Shown one piece after another: positions 1 through 7,490 of a stretch of DNA of 64,000 bases. Within the stretch, counting starts at the first letter, position 1; every line of letters begins with the position of its first letter. The stretch is from contig NZ_AP028067.1 of NCBI RefSeq assembly GCF_030297155.1, positions 2,852,001 to 2,916,000 of the forward strand, read 5' to 3'. Under the pieces are notes generated by a model. The model was not told the DNA's origin. It was given only the letters and a program-made list of their open reading frames with translations, and did no database searches. The position numbers and the translations under genes are program-made. The DNA is from Vibrio sp. FE10. Lineage in GTDB: Bacteria; Pseudomonadota; Gammaproteobacteria; Enterobacterales; Vibrionaceae.

Positions 1-518
1 AGCACCACCACCCCGATATAACCACCAATGATCATGTATTGAATTGGCCAACCTTTTAATATTCGTAGCACGCCAAGTAAAATGGCGATGCCCACCGACA
101 ACGCCACTGTAAATCGTAAGCCATTCGCGTAGTGCTCCATCTCCTCTAAAGAGTTAGGGATAACACCGCCCTCTGCTGCCACTTCTGCCGCTTCCGCAGC
201 AACGGCTGTCAAAGCAGGCTCCGCAATGGTTGTGCCAAACCCCAAACAAAAGGCAAAGGTCAGTAACCAGAACACGCTCCCCTTGCGTGCAAACGCTTGA
301 GCCATTGACTCACCGATAGGGAAAAGCCCCATTTCGAGTCCAAAAATGAAGAAGGTCAGGCCTAAGACAACCAATACTAAACCCAGTAAAATAGACAACA
401 GATGAGGAAGGGGTTCCTGAAGGACAACGAGCTGAAAGAAAGCAATCACCGCTACAATTGGCAATAGATCCCTTAAGCTGCCTAGCATGGCTTTAAACAA
501 AGCTAGCATTGCCCTCAT
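1..518 (-). CDS. DUF1538 family membrane protein (partial, 3' end outside window)
   Basis: The reverse strand reads open from an ATG at 518 to the window edge, giving about 172 residues without a stop. The start has a good ribosome site (GAAGGA) eight bases upstream. The visible protein is very hydrophobic, with several membrane segments, and contains the stretch [14 protein letters not shown] followed by [13 protein letters not shown], which I recognise as the DUF1538 signature. DUF1538 proteins are inner-membrane proteins of unknown transport role. The C-terminal part lies outside the window, so total length and partner genes cannot be judged. It is divergent from yfcH. Confidence 0.8.
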   Translation of the reverse strand, partial: MRAMLALFKAMLGSLRDLLPIVAVIAFFQLVVLQEPLPHLLSILLGLVLVVLGLTFFIFGLEMGLFPIGESMAQAFARKGSVFWLLTFAFCLGFGTTIAEPALTAVAAEAAEVAAEGGVIPNSLEEMEHYANGLRFTVALSVGIAILLGVLRILKGWPIQYMIIGGYIGVVV

Positions 519-818
519 CGCGATTCCTTCTCGTTGAGATAATGTCTGGTTATAAGTTACTCATAATGATGGCAAATCCTTATCAAAGCTTATGTGACAA
601 ATATTACGCAGTTGGTAACATATCCGAGTAAAATCCATAAGTGTGATAACGGTACACATCCTAAGTTGGTGAATTTAATTTCAATCTTTCATAAATTGAA
701 AACACGTAATTTAGGTATCACACGATTGAAACCAACTGATCGTTATAGTGATTTTTTCGTATTGGTTGGCGATTAAAAACAAGCCATGTCTATAATTATG
801 TTTAATAAGGAGATTGGT
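519..818. other. intergenic region between divergent genes
   Basis: This A/T-rich spacer must carry the promoters for the leftward DUF1538 gene and the rightward yfcH. A 60-codon frame beginning with GTG at 594 (ending 776) lies here, but it has no clear ribosome site and no recognisable family, so I do not call it. I see no other structure. Confidence 0.4.
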
Positions 819-1733
819 ATGAAGATATTGTTAACTGGTGGTACTGGATTTATTGGCTCTGAATTGATCAAGAGTTGGAACACTGACGACGTGACTTTAC
901 TGACACGAAGTCCTGAAAAAGCAAAGCAAAGCCTGCACCATCTGAACCAGAACAACCTTCATTACATACAATCCCTTGATGAACTCAACGACCTCAATAA
1001 CTTCGATGTGGTGGTTAACCTTGCTGGCGAACCGATTGCAGACAAGCGTTGGAGCGAACAGCAAAAAGAGAGAATCTGTAGTAGCCGCTGGCACATCACA
1101 GAAAAACTGGTCGAGTTAATTCATGCCAGCAGCAACCCACCCGATGTTTTTATTAGCGGGTCAGCCGTTGGCTATTATGGCGATCAACAACAACAGCCGT
1201 TTGACGAATCATTACAAGTTGAGGATGAGAGTTTCCCTCATAAAGTCTGTGCCCACTGGGAAGAAATAGCTAAACGAGCTCAATCAGATAACACACGTGT
1301 GCTCCTACTTCGAACAGGGATTGTGTTGGGCGAAAATGGCGGCGCACTTAAGAAGATGCTAATGCCTTACAAACTTGGTGTAGGTGGGCCTCTAGGTTCA
1401 GGCAAGCAGTACATGCCATGGATTCACATGCTCGATATGGTGAGAGCCATCAACCACTTGCTGTCTGCCCCTCACGCTCAAGGCGAGTTTAATATGTGTG
1501 CCCCGCACCCTGTCACCAACAAACTGTTCAGCAGCACGTTAGCCAAACAATTGGGCCGACCTCATTTCTTGTTCACACCGAAATGGGCAATGTCGCTGCT
1601 GATGGGTGAATCGTCATGCTTGTTATTCGACAGCATTCGCTCTAAACCAAAGAAACTCACCGAAATGGGATTCATCTTTAGTTACTCAAGAATCGAGCCT
1701 GCACTAAAAAACTTGTTACAACATCAAGACTAA
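819..1733 (+). CDS. yfcH: TIGR01777 / YfcH-type NAD(P)-dependent epimerase-like protein
   Basis: The protein begins MKILLTGGTGFIGSELI, a Rossmann nucleotide-binding motif (GxxGxxG) of the extended short-chain dehydrogenase/epimerase family. FISGSAVGYYGD near residue 100 is the conserved motif of the TIGR01777 (YfcH, SulA-like) branch, and the C-terminal 50 residues match the DUF1731 tail. I chose the ATG at 819, not an in-frame ATG at 786, because AAGGAG lies six bases before 819. About 304 residues is normal for the family. The substrate of YfcH is not known. The SDR gene follows after 43 bases and may be cotranscribed. Confidence 0.88.
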   Translation: MKILLTGGTGFIGSELIKSWNTDDVTLLTRSPEKAKQSLHHLNQNNLHYIQSLDELNDLNNFDVVVNLAGEPIADKRWSEQQKERICSSRWHITEKLVELIHASSNPPDVFISGSAVGYYGDQQQQPFDESLQVEDESFPHKVCAHWEEIAKRAQSDNTRVLLLRTGIVLGENGGALKKMLMPYKLGVGGPLGSGKQYMPWIHMLDMVRAINHLLSAPHAQGEFNMCAPHPVTNKLFSSTLAKQLGRPHFLFTPKWAMSLLMGESSCLLFDSIRSKPKKLTEMGFIFSYSRIEPALKNLLQHQD

Positions 1734-1776
1734 TTCTTTACCCTAGAGTTAGAGAGACTCTAATAAAGGATTAAGC

Positions 1777-2604
1777 GTGAACAAGTCGATTCTTATCACT
1801 GGTTGTTCAACGGGTATTGGTTACACATGTGCTCATGCGCTTCAAAAGCGTGGTTTTCATGTCATTGCATCGTGTCGTCATCCGCAAGATGTGCAGCGCC
1901 TGCAAGATGAAGGACTGACCTGCATACAGCTCGACCTTTCTAATCAAGAAAGCATTGAACAAGCTGCACAGCTTGCTATCGAGCTGGCGCCTAACGGATT
2001 GTATGCCTTGTTCAATAACGGCGCTTATGGTCAAGCAGGAGCCTTAGAAGACTTGCCGACACAAGGGCTCAAAGAACAGTTCGAAACGAATTTCTTTGGT
2101 TGGCATCATCTCGTTTGTCAGATCCTCCCGCACATGCGTGAGCGCGGCGAAGGTCGCATCGTCCAAAACAGTTCAGTCTTAGGCTTTGCAGCAATGAAGT
2201 ACCGTGGCGCTTACAACGCTTCGAAATTCGCGCTTGAAGGATGGACTGATACATTACGTTTAGAACTGCATGGTAGCGGTATACATATTTCGTTATTACA
2301 ACCCGGTCCAATTGAAACCCAGTTTAGAAATAACGCCCTGAAAGCATTCAATAAATGGATCACCATTACTGGCAGCGCTCATCAGGAAGCTTATCAACAG
2401 CAAAAAGACCGGCTCGAAAAAGAATCTTCAAACAACGCTTTTGTTCTGCCTCCGGAGAGCTGTGTAGAGCCCGTATTACACGCCTTAACAGCGCGCAAAC
2501 CTAAGCTAAGATACCGAGTTACAACACCGACTAAAGTCTTCGCTGTGTTAAAAAGGATTCTACCGAGTCGCTGGCTAGACCCTATTTTGAGAAAAGCTGC
2601 ATAA
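1777..2604 (+). CDS. short-chain dehydrogenase/reductase (YbbO-like)
   Basis: This is a classical SDR oxidoreductase: TGCSTGIGYTCA near the N-terminus is the TGxxxGxG cofactor motif, NNGAYG follows the fourth strand, and YNASK near residue 150 is the catalytic YxxxK. At 275 residues it is close to E. coli YbbO, which also sits next to the YbbN chaperone gene, so the neighbourhood supports the assignment. Translation starts at GTG 1777, with AAAGGA seven bases upstream. The physiological substrate is unknown; YbbO has been reported to act on aldehydes/retinoids in vitro, which I would not transfer with confidence. Confidence 0.85.
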   Translation: MNKSILITGCSTGIGYTCAHALQKRGFHVIASCRHPQDVQRLQDEGLTCIQLDLSNQESIEQAAQLAIELAPNGLYALFNNGAYGQAGALEDLPTQGLKEQFETNFFGWHHLVCQILPHMRERGEGRIVQNSSVLGFAAMKYRGAYNASKFALEGWTDTLRLELHGSGIHISLLQPGPIETQFRNNALKAFNKWITITGSAHQEAYQQQKDRLEKESSNNAFVLPPESCVEPVLHALTARKPKLRYRVTTPTKVFAVLKRILPSRWLDPILRKAA

Positions 2605-2623
2605 ATTTCTAACTTTGAATGCA

Positions 2624-2656
2624 TCGTCGCAAACTTTAATGTAACGATGTAATTTT
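2624..2656 (+). terminator. possible terminator after the SDR gene
   Basis: CATCGT and ACGATG form a short stem with a long loop, followed by TAATTTTT. It is placed 20 bases after the SDR stop codon. The stem is short, so this is tentative. Confidence 0.4.
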
Positions 2657-2733
2657 TCCGTAACAATAAGATGTCATGATTTACCCTATCTCATCGATTA
2701 TCCCCAATTGATGAATCGACTTCTGGATATTTC

Positions 2734-2799
2734 ATGACTTTAAACCGCCTGAATTGGGTTGGTGTGAGTCTGGCTATTACGTTGTTTATTCTGTTTTGA
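2734..2799 (+). CDS. possible 21-residue hydrophobic peptide
   Basis: A short frame ATG 2734 to TGA 2799 encodes a 21-residue peptide, MTLNRLNWVG followed by VSLAITLFILF, with a polar head and a hydrophobic tail long enough to enter a membrane. No strong ribosome site is visible (only TGGA upstream). A very strong intrinsic terminator lies 40 bases downstream, so the interval 2690-2896 looks like a short independent transcript. It could be a small membrane protein, a leader peptide or a small RNA with a chance ORF. I cannot match it to a known family. Confidence 0.3.
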   Translation: MTLNRLNWVGVSLAITLFILF

Positions 2800-2838
2800 A
2801 TATCTCACGCAACGCCTCACTAACCACCTCAAAGATCA

Positions 2839-2896
2839 CGCTATGCCTTTCGTGTTGATATGACAACTCTATCAACACTGAGGCATAGCGTTTTTT
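2839..2896 (+). terminator. strong rho-independent terminator
   Basis: CGCTATGCCT (2839-2848) pairs perfectly with AGGCATAGCG (2881-2890), and inside it GTGTTGATA (2852-2860) pairs with TATCAACAC (2870-2878). Six T residues follow at 2891. It ends whatever is transcribed between the SDR gene and cnoX. Confidence 0.88.
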
Positions 2897-2999
2897 AATT
2901 TCTCTCTTTTAACTGAGATAATTAAGTTAGATCTTGAAGTTACCAGCATCTCCCCCCATATTTGCAACGTACCCACAAAACACACCTCAAGGAACGTAA

Positions 3000-3854
3000 A
3001 TGCAATCTCCGCATATTGTTGAACTTAATGAGCAGAACTTTCGTCAAGTATTAGAAACCTCAATGCAGACGCCTGTACTCATCCACTTTTGGGCACCAAT
3101 GAGCCAAGAAAGTGCTCAGGTGATTCCTGAACTGCAAACATTAACTCAGCAATACAATGGTGCTTTTACTTTAGCTCTGTTGAATTGTGAACAAGAGCAG
3201 GCAATTGCTAGCCAATTTGGCGTACAAGCACTCCCTACTATTGCATTGTTTGTTAACGGTCAGCCTGTTGATGGTTTAGGTGGTCCACAAAGCATCGAAG
3301 CGATTGTTGAGATGTTAGGTAAACATCTTCCAAATCAAGATGAACTCGCACTGCGTCAAGCTCTCGAACAGATGCAAGCAGGTGAACACACGCAAGCTCT
3401 CGCAGCCATGCAGCAACTGCCAACAGAGTTGACCAGCAAAGGCGAAGTAAAACTGGCGATCGCAGAATGTTTGCTAGAAACGCAGCAATTTGAGCTGGCT
3501 GAAACTCAACTGTCGACTATCCCTCTGGAATATCAAGACAACTACTACAAAGGCTTAGTCGCTAAGCTCGAGCTGCATAAACAAGCGGCAGACAGCCCTG
3601 AAATTCAAGCGCTAGAAACAACGCTTCAGCAAAACCCAAGCGATGCTAAAACAGCCTCTGACCTAGCTCTTCAATACCACCAAGTGAACCGTAGCGAAGA
3701 AGCAATGGATTTACTGTGGTCATTCTTAGCGAAAGACCTCAACACCCTAGATGGTGATATGAAAAAAGAATTCATGGATATCTTGAGCGCACTTGGACAA
3801 GGCAATGCAGTTGCGAGCAAATACCGCCGCCAACTGTACTCTCTGCTTTACTAA
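3000..3854 (+). CDS. cnoX: chaperedoxin CnoX (YbbN), thioredoxin-fold plus TPR
   Basis: The N-terminal 110 residues are a thioredoxin fold (VLIHFWAPMSQES, then FGVQALPTIALFVNGQ with the cis-proline) and the remainder is helical with TPR-like repeats, as in E. coli YbbN/CnoX; 284 residues is the usual length. CnoX is a cytosolic holdase that hands clients to GroEL and DnaK, and in E. coli it is activated by chlorination. At the thioredoxin active-site position the sequence is S35-Q-E-S38, with no cysteine at either end, so disulfide exchange there is impossible. AAGGAACGTAA precedes the ATG. Next to the SDR and qmcA genes, as in enterobacteria. Confidence 0.92.
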   Translation: MQSPHIVELNEQNFRQVLETSMQTPVLIHFWAPMSQESAQVIPELQTLTQQYNGAFTLALLNCEQEQAIASQFGVQALPTIALFVNGQPVDGLGGPQSIEAIVEMLGKHLPNQDELALRQALEQMQAGEHTQALAAMQQLPTELTSKGEVKLAIAECLLETQQFELAETQLSTIPLEYQDNYYKGLVAKLELHKQAADSPEIQALETTLQQNPSDAKTASDLALQYHQVNRSEEAMDLLWSFLAKDLNTLDGDMKKEFMDILSALGQGNAVASKYRRQLYSLLY

Positions 3855-3944
3855 TTCGAACGCGAACAAGTTGATAAGTACTGAGGAAAAATCACTCAGA
3901 TAAATGATAAAAACCTCAGCAATCTTATCGCATAACACAAAGTA

Positions 3945-3980
3945 AAATGGGTCATAAAATCAAGGTTTTATGGCCCATTT
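3945..3980 (+). terminator. terminator after cnoX
   Basis: A 15-bp stem, one G-T pair included, is formed by 3945-3959 and 3966-3980 with the loop TCAAGG. The 3' arm begins TTTTATGG and ends CCCATTT. It lies between cnoX and qmcA. Confidence 0.7.
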
Positions 3981-4065
3981 CTCGTTTATAAATTTGCTCG
4001 AATTTTAAATATGAGCCAGTATGAGTAAAGAACTATCAAAAACTCACACTTGCAAAGGATTTCGT

Positions 4066-4566
4066 ATGCCTATTGATACATTGATTACTATTGGCGTCTT
4101 TACTGCCGTCGCACTGCTCTTTATTTTCGCTGGTGTCAAAACCGTTCCACAGGGTAATAACTGGACTGTCGAACGTTTCGGTCGCTACACACACACTCTT
4201 CAACCCGGCTTGAACCTAATCATTCCATTCATTGACAAGGTTGGTCAAAAAATCAGCATGATAGAACGCGTACTCGATATTCCAGCTCAGGAAGTCATTT
4301 CAAAAGATAACGCCAATGTCATGATTGATGCTGTCTGTTTTGTTCAGGTTATTGATGCGCCCAAAGCAACCTACGAGGTCAACGACCTTGAACACGCTAT
4401 CCGTAATTTGACCCTCACTAACATCCGTACCGTATTGGGTTCTATGGAATTGGATGAGATGCTTAGCCAACGTGACATGATCAATACTAAGCTGCTCAAT
4501 ATCGTCGATGAAGCAACAAACCCTTGGGGTGTCAAAGTTACACGTATCGAAGCATCATCAGTATGA
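4066..4566 (+). pseudogene. qmcA: qmcA 5' fragment (SPFH/stomatin protein), cut by the island
   Basis: The frame encodes the N-terminal membrane anchor ([19 protein letters not shown]) and most of the SPFH/band-7 domain ([22 protein letters not shown]) of QmcA, ending normally up to VTRIE. It then runs four foreign codons to a TGA at 4566. The natural continuation, [17 protein letters not shown], is found at 28352. The native start is ATG 4066 with AAAGGA seven bases before; an upstream in-frame ATG at 4021 has no site. QmcA forms membrane ring assemblies with NfeD. The fragment could still be translated as a truncated membrane protein lacking the coiled-coil tail. Confidence 0.92.
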
Positions 4567-4712
4567 GATAAGATTGACACCCCCTCAATTGACAGCTAAA
4601 AACCAGCAAAATCAAAGACTCCAGCCTGATCTTCTCCCTTAAACCAAGCCAGACCGATTGACAAAGCAAAGTGTCTCTAAAATTGACAAAAATCGGGGGT
4701 AAATGTGTCAAT
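4561..4712 (+). repeat. left-end recombinase-type repeats (A/G)ATTGACA
   Basis: The octamer ATTGACA preceded by A or G occurs at 4572-4579, 4587-4594, 4656-4663 and 4681-4688, and inverted as TGTCAAT at 4706. The outermost copy, GTATGAGATAAGATTGACA (4561-4579), is an imperfect inverted match to the right-end sequence GTGAGTTATTAGGATTGACG. Clustering at both termini suggests recombinase arm or core sites. Confidence 0.65.
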
Positions 4713-4799
4713 AATTGCCCATTTACAAGCTGTAAATGTCCGTGGACAATAAAAGTTTGATCATATTTGAGGCATATTGCTATCAACAAAAAGGTAAAA

Positions 4800-5142
4800 A
4801 TGACAATCAAAATTGATCACACAAAAAATTGATCAATTTCAAAAACATTTTGGGGCAAAATTTCTCAATGCCTTTGCTAATTTAACAAGCTATGAATAAT
4901 CACAGGTATTGCAAAGTGAGTTTGAAGATCTGATGCGATCAGTAAATCGCACTAACAAAAAGGAATTATTTAGGTGCGTACTAAGTGCGGTTACGTTAAA
5001 TTTAGCGCCAACAAACACTATTAACCAAAATACCAATTATCATAAAAAGCCCCACCTTTGTTCCCTTGTTGTAAAAAAATGGATCCCTTTGAGAGCCTTT
5101 CTTGTGTCTAAGTCGGAGTTTACACTAGGTACAGCTACGTGA
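4800..5142 (+). pseudogene. decayed ORF, possible zinc-ribbon protein remnant
   Basis: A coding-like stretch begins at ATG 4800 (MTIKIDHTK), shifts frame near 4830 into DQFQKHFGAKFLNAFANLTSYE, meets a TAA near 4897, continues in the same frame with QVLQSEFEDLMRSVNR, and then appears to shift again near 4975, where an alternate frame reads RTKCGYVKFSANKHY. Cysteine pairs around RC and KCG, then HLC, suggest a former zinc-ribbon such as those of transposase accessory proteins, but I cannot name the family. The final 77 codons (4909-5142) remain open but look like only part of a broken gene. Confidence 0.4.
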
Positions 5143-5188
5143 GTCTTGGTGTGCACCGCTGTGCAGCAGTACACGCCGCCCAGAAGAA
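5141..5188 (+). repeat. outer hairpin repeat, copy 1
   Basis: This segment, running GAGTCTTGGTGTGCACCGC and on to CAGAAGAA, is an imperfect direct copy of 5908-5956. The two copies bracket the 153-bp repeat array. TGTGCA is iterated inside. Confidence 0.6.
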
Positions 5189-5317
5189 TTTAATAGAGAT
5201 TTTATGCGCGGTAAAAATCAGACTATAAACTTCACGCAAAAATCGACATATTGTAGACTCTAAGTATGGCTGGGGACTGATTTTAACCACTAAGTTAGAA
5301 GATGGGCTTAAGTTTAC

Positions 5318-5891
5318 GAGCGAAAACTATAGATCGGTCATGAAACTTACATCGATGTAAAAAGTGGAGTCAAAGCCAAACAAAACGAGTGATACTCATC
5401 CTCCTATAGATCAGCCATGGGGTTTACTGCGATATCAATTCATCGCGAACCCTTGCTTAACAAGGGCTCTAAGCATCAGCCCATAGATTGGCTTTGAATT
5501 TACATCGATGTAAAAAGTGGAGTCAAAGCCAAACAAAACGAGTGATACTCATCCTCCTATAGATCGGCCATGGGGTTTACTGCGATATCAATTCACCGCG
5601 AACCCTTGCGTAACAAAGGCTCTAAGCATCAGCCCATAGATTGGCTTTGAATTTACATCGATGTAAAAAGCGGAGTCAAAGCCAAACAAAACGAGTGATA
5701 CTCATCCTCCTATAGAGCGGCCATGGGGTTTACTGCGATATCAATTCACCGAGAACCCTTACGTGACAAGGACTCTAATCATCAGCCCATAGATTGGCTT
5801 TGAATTTACATCGATGTAAAAAGTGGAGCCAAAGCCAAACAAAACCAGTGATACTCATCCTCCTATAGATCGGCCATGAAACTTACATCGC
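5318..5891 (+). repeat. 153-bp tandem repeat array (three full units plus a partial)
   Basis: Units start with the 14-bp palindrome TTACATCGATGTAA at 5347, 5500, 5653 and 5806, an exact 153-base period. Within each unit TCAAAGCCAA (first copy 5370-5379) is inverted as TTGGCTTTGA (5488-5497), enclosing smaller palindromes such as CCCTTG...CAAGGG. Copies differ by only a few substitutions, some of them compensating. Each array edge carries CTATAGATCGG(T/C)CATG followed by AAACTTACATCG (5321 onward and 5864 onward), which shows where the expansion began and ended. No gene is evident inside. It might be structured RNA, protein-binding DNA or a recombination substrate. Confidence 0.9.
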
Positions 5892-5907
5892 AGAAATAAT
5901 GCTCGTT

Positions 5908-5956
5908 GAGTATTGGTGTGCATCGGTGTGCAGCAGTGCACACCACCTTCGAAGAA
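5908..5956 (+). repeat. outer hairpin repeat, copy 2
   Basis: Imperfect copy of 5141-5188. Here TGGTGTGCA and TGCACACCA form a good nine-base stem around a 14-base loop. The rest of 5957-6164 shows nothing I can assign. Confidence 0.6.
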
Positions 5957-6164
5957 CTGAACATCAGATTCAATGTTTACAAACGATAACGAAAGAGCCG
6001 CATTATGATACCCAAATTCATATTTTATGGGCTTGGGGTAAAAGATTAGATGTCTGTCCCTAATCAACTTAGCAGTCCCAACGTAAACAATCACTTTTTC
6101 TGCCGTGAACATTATTACCGCCACATAAACTATGATAACGAGAATCCGTCTAACGCACACATTA

Positions 6165-6914
6165 TTAGGAAATTAAAATTTTTTTTGATGGATCAAAGCT
6201 CGAAACTTCTTCATAACCAACGTATCCACGCTGGTTTGTATGAAATTTAATATTGAAATCAGAGAATTCCATACAATCATGGTTGTGTCCGTAGAACCAG
6301 ACTGCAATTTTGTCAGCAAGATTTGAAAATTCATCACATTGGGATGCAAATGCAGGACCAAGTGGGCTACCCAAGTATTCAAGTTGTATTCCTTCTCTAG
6401 ATGGAAGGTGATGGGTAACGACAACATTGATATCCTCTTTGGCTTTACTTATTGATTCATAGAGGAAGCGTCTAGATATCTGGTGAATTTCTCTCGCATC
6501 CAATGGTGAAAATGGCTTTCCATGATATTGAATTTTTCGATAGTCATTCAAGCCTGAACGAGCTAATTTCATCGACTTTTTAGGGGTCTCATAAAGTTCG
6601 AAATCGCTCCACAAAGTACAGCCATGGAATCTCACACCATTGATTACAACGCTATCATTTTCAAGAAAATATACGTTGGAATAACGTTCAGCTCTGCTCC
6701 TACATTCTTCTATCAATAGCTCTAGCGATGGAGCACCATAGGCCTCATGATTACCTAGAACATACACAACAGGCACATTAAATTGTGCAGCCCAATCAAT
6801 TCCTTTGGTACCGAGGTGGATGTCTCCACTAAGTACGACGACATCTGCGTCAGTTTGCGGGCACTCCATTGGACCAAATTCCAAATGAAGGTCAGAGAGA
6901 TGGCAGATTTCCAT
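6165..6914 (-). CDS. calcineurin-like metallophosphoesterase
   Basis: The 249-residue protein starts MEICHLSDLHLEFG and carries the metallophosphoesterase blocks in order: DLH (metal ligands), SGDIH, LGNHEAYG (GNH[E/D]), THHLP and FYGHNHD. These are the dimetal ligands of the calcineurin-like superfamily. Members hydrolyse phosphomonoesters, phosphodiesters or nucleotides, and the substrate cannot be read from sequence. No signal peptide is visible, so it should be cytoplasmic. The ribosome site is weak. It is an isolated gene between the repeat array and a gap in the island, so it is cargo. A defence role is possible but unsupported. Confidence 0.85.
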   Translation of the reverse strand: MEICHLSDLHLEFGPMECPQTDADVVVLSGDIHLGTKGIDWAAQFNVPVVYVLGNHEAYGAPSLELLIEECRSRAERYSNVYFLENDSVVINGVRFHGCTLWSDFELYETPKKSMKLARSGLNDYRKIQYHGKPFSPLDAREIHQISRRFLYESISKAKEDINVVVTHHLPSREGIQLEYLGSPLGPAFASQCDEFSNLADKIAVWFYGHNHDCMEFSDFNIKFHTNQRGYVGYEEVSSFDPSKKILIS

Positions 6915-7204
6915 AAATATCTACTTTGATAATACTTGATGACCCCAGTGTAGCTCAGTGCTACAAATTCCTACAACCCGCAAATTGATACTTTTCAGGA
7001 GATGCCATAGCCTCACTAACTTCTGCGATAAGCTAACCCAATTCGTCACACGCTTCTTAGGCAACACAACTATAAAGGGGCTGTAATTACGTAACTTTAG
7101 TATGACTTTATGGACAGTTAACTCCTGAATGCGATTGGTATTATCTATTTGTGAAGAAACCTGACAGATTTTCCTGATTGAAAAGATCAATCTCCGCCAC
7201 TAAA

Positions 7205-7338
7205 TCATAACTTTACCATTCTTGCTCCTGCTGGACCGTCACTATTGTTATTACTTTTCAGCTCTGGTTGTAATAGTGTTTCTACAATTTCAATAGCCCT
7301 CTTAAGCTGAATTCTGTCTAGTTTGCATCCCAATAAGT
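7205..7338 (-). pseudogene. 3' remnant of an unidentified gene
   Basis: The minus strand reads LLGCKLDRIQLKRAIEIV and on to a TGA at 7205-7207, about 44 coding-like residues with an amphipathic helix. The frame is closed upstream where an 18-base duplication begins (GCTAGCACTGTAGAG at 7339-7353 and 7357-7371). I read it as the C-terminal end of a gene truncated by rearrangement. Nothing else in 6915-7490 looks like a gene. Confidence 0.35.
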
Positions 7339-7371
7339 GCTAGCACTGTAGAGACAGCTAGCACTGTAGAG
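7339..7371 (+). repeat. short tandem duplication GCTAGCACTGTAGAG
   Basis: Two identical 15-base copies (7339-7353 and 7357-7371) with an 18-base period. They lie at the broken end of the gene remnant and directly before the GCGTAACACGTCT repeat. Confidence 0.7.
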
Positions 7372-7393
7372 GCGTAACACGTCTTTGGACAAA
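7372..7393 (+). repeat. direct repeat flanking the CPBP gene, copy 1
   Basis: GCGTAACACGTCTTTGGACAA recurs, with two changes, as GCATAACACGTCTCTGGACAA at 8474-8495. The two copies bracket the CPBP protease gene as a 1.1-kb block. Confidence 0.6.
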
Positions 7394-7490
7394 AGTGTGT
7401 CAGAAACTTTACTATCGAGGTGTCGATAAGTGTGGTGATTTCATTGATTATTGCCTCAGTCCTTATAGTGATGAAGCGGTTACTAAAACC

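Noticed and set aside
594..776. 60-codon frame before yfcH
   Set aside because: GTG start without ribosome site and no recognisable family; left as intergenic.
5318..5891. CRISPR array
   Set aside because: The whole 153-base unit repeats without unique spacers, and no cas genes are nearby.
5855..6160. 101-codon minus-strand frame
   Set aside because: Runs into the repeat array, has no ribosome site and no protein family resemblance.
6921..7190. 89-codon minus-strand frame downstream of the gene remnant
   Set aside because: Composition and residue order look non-coding; no start signal.
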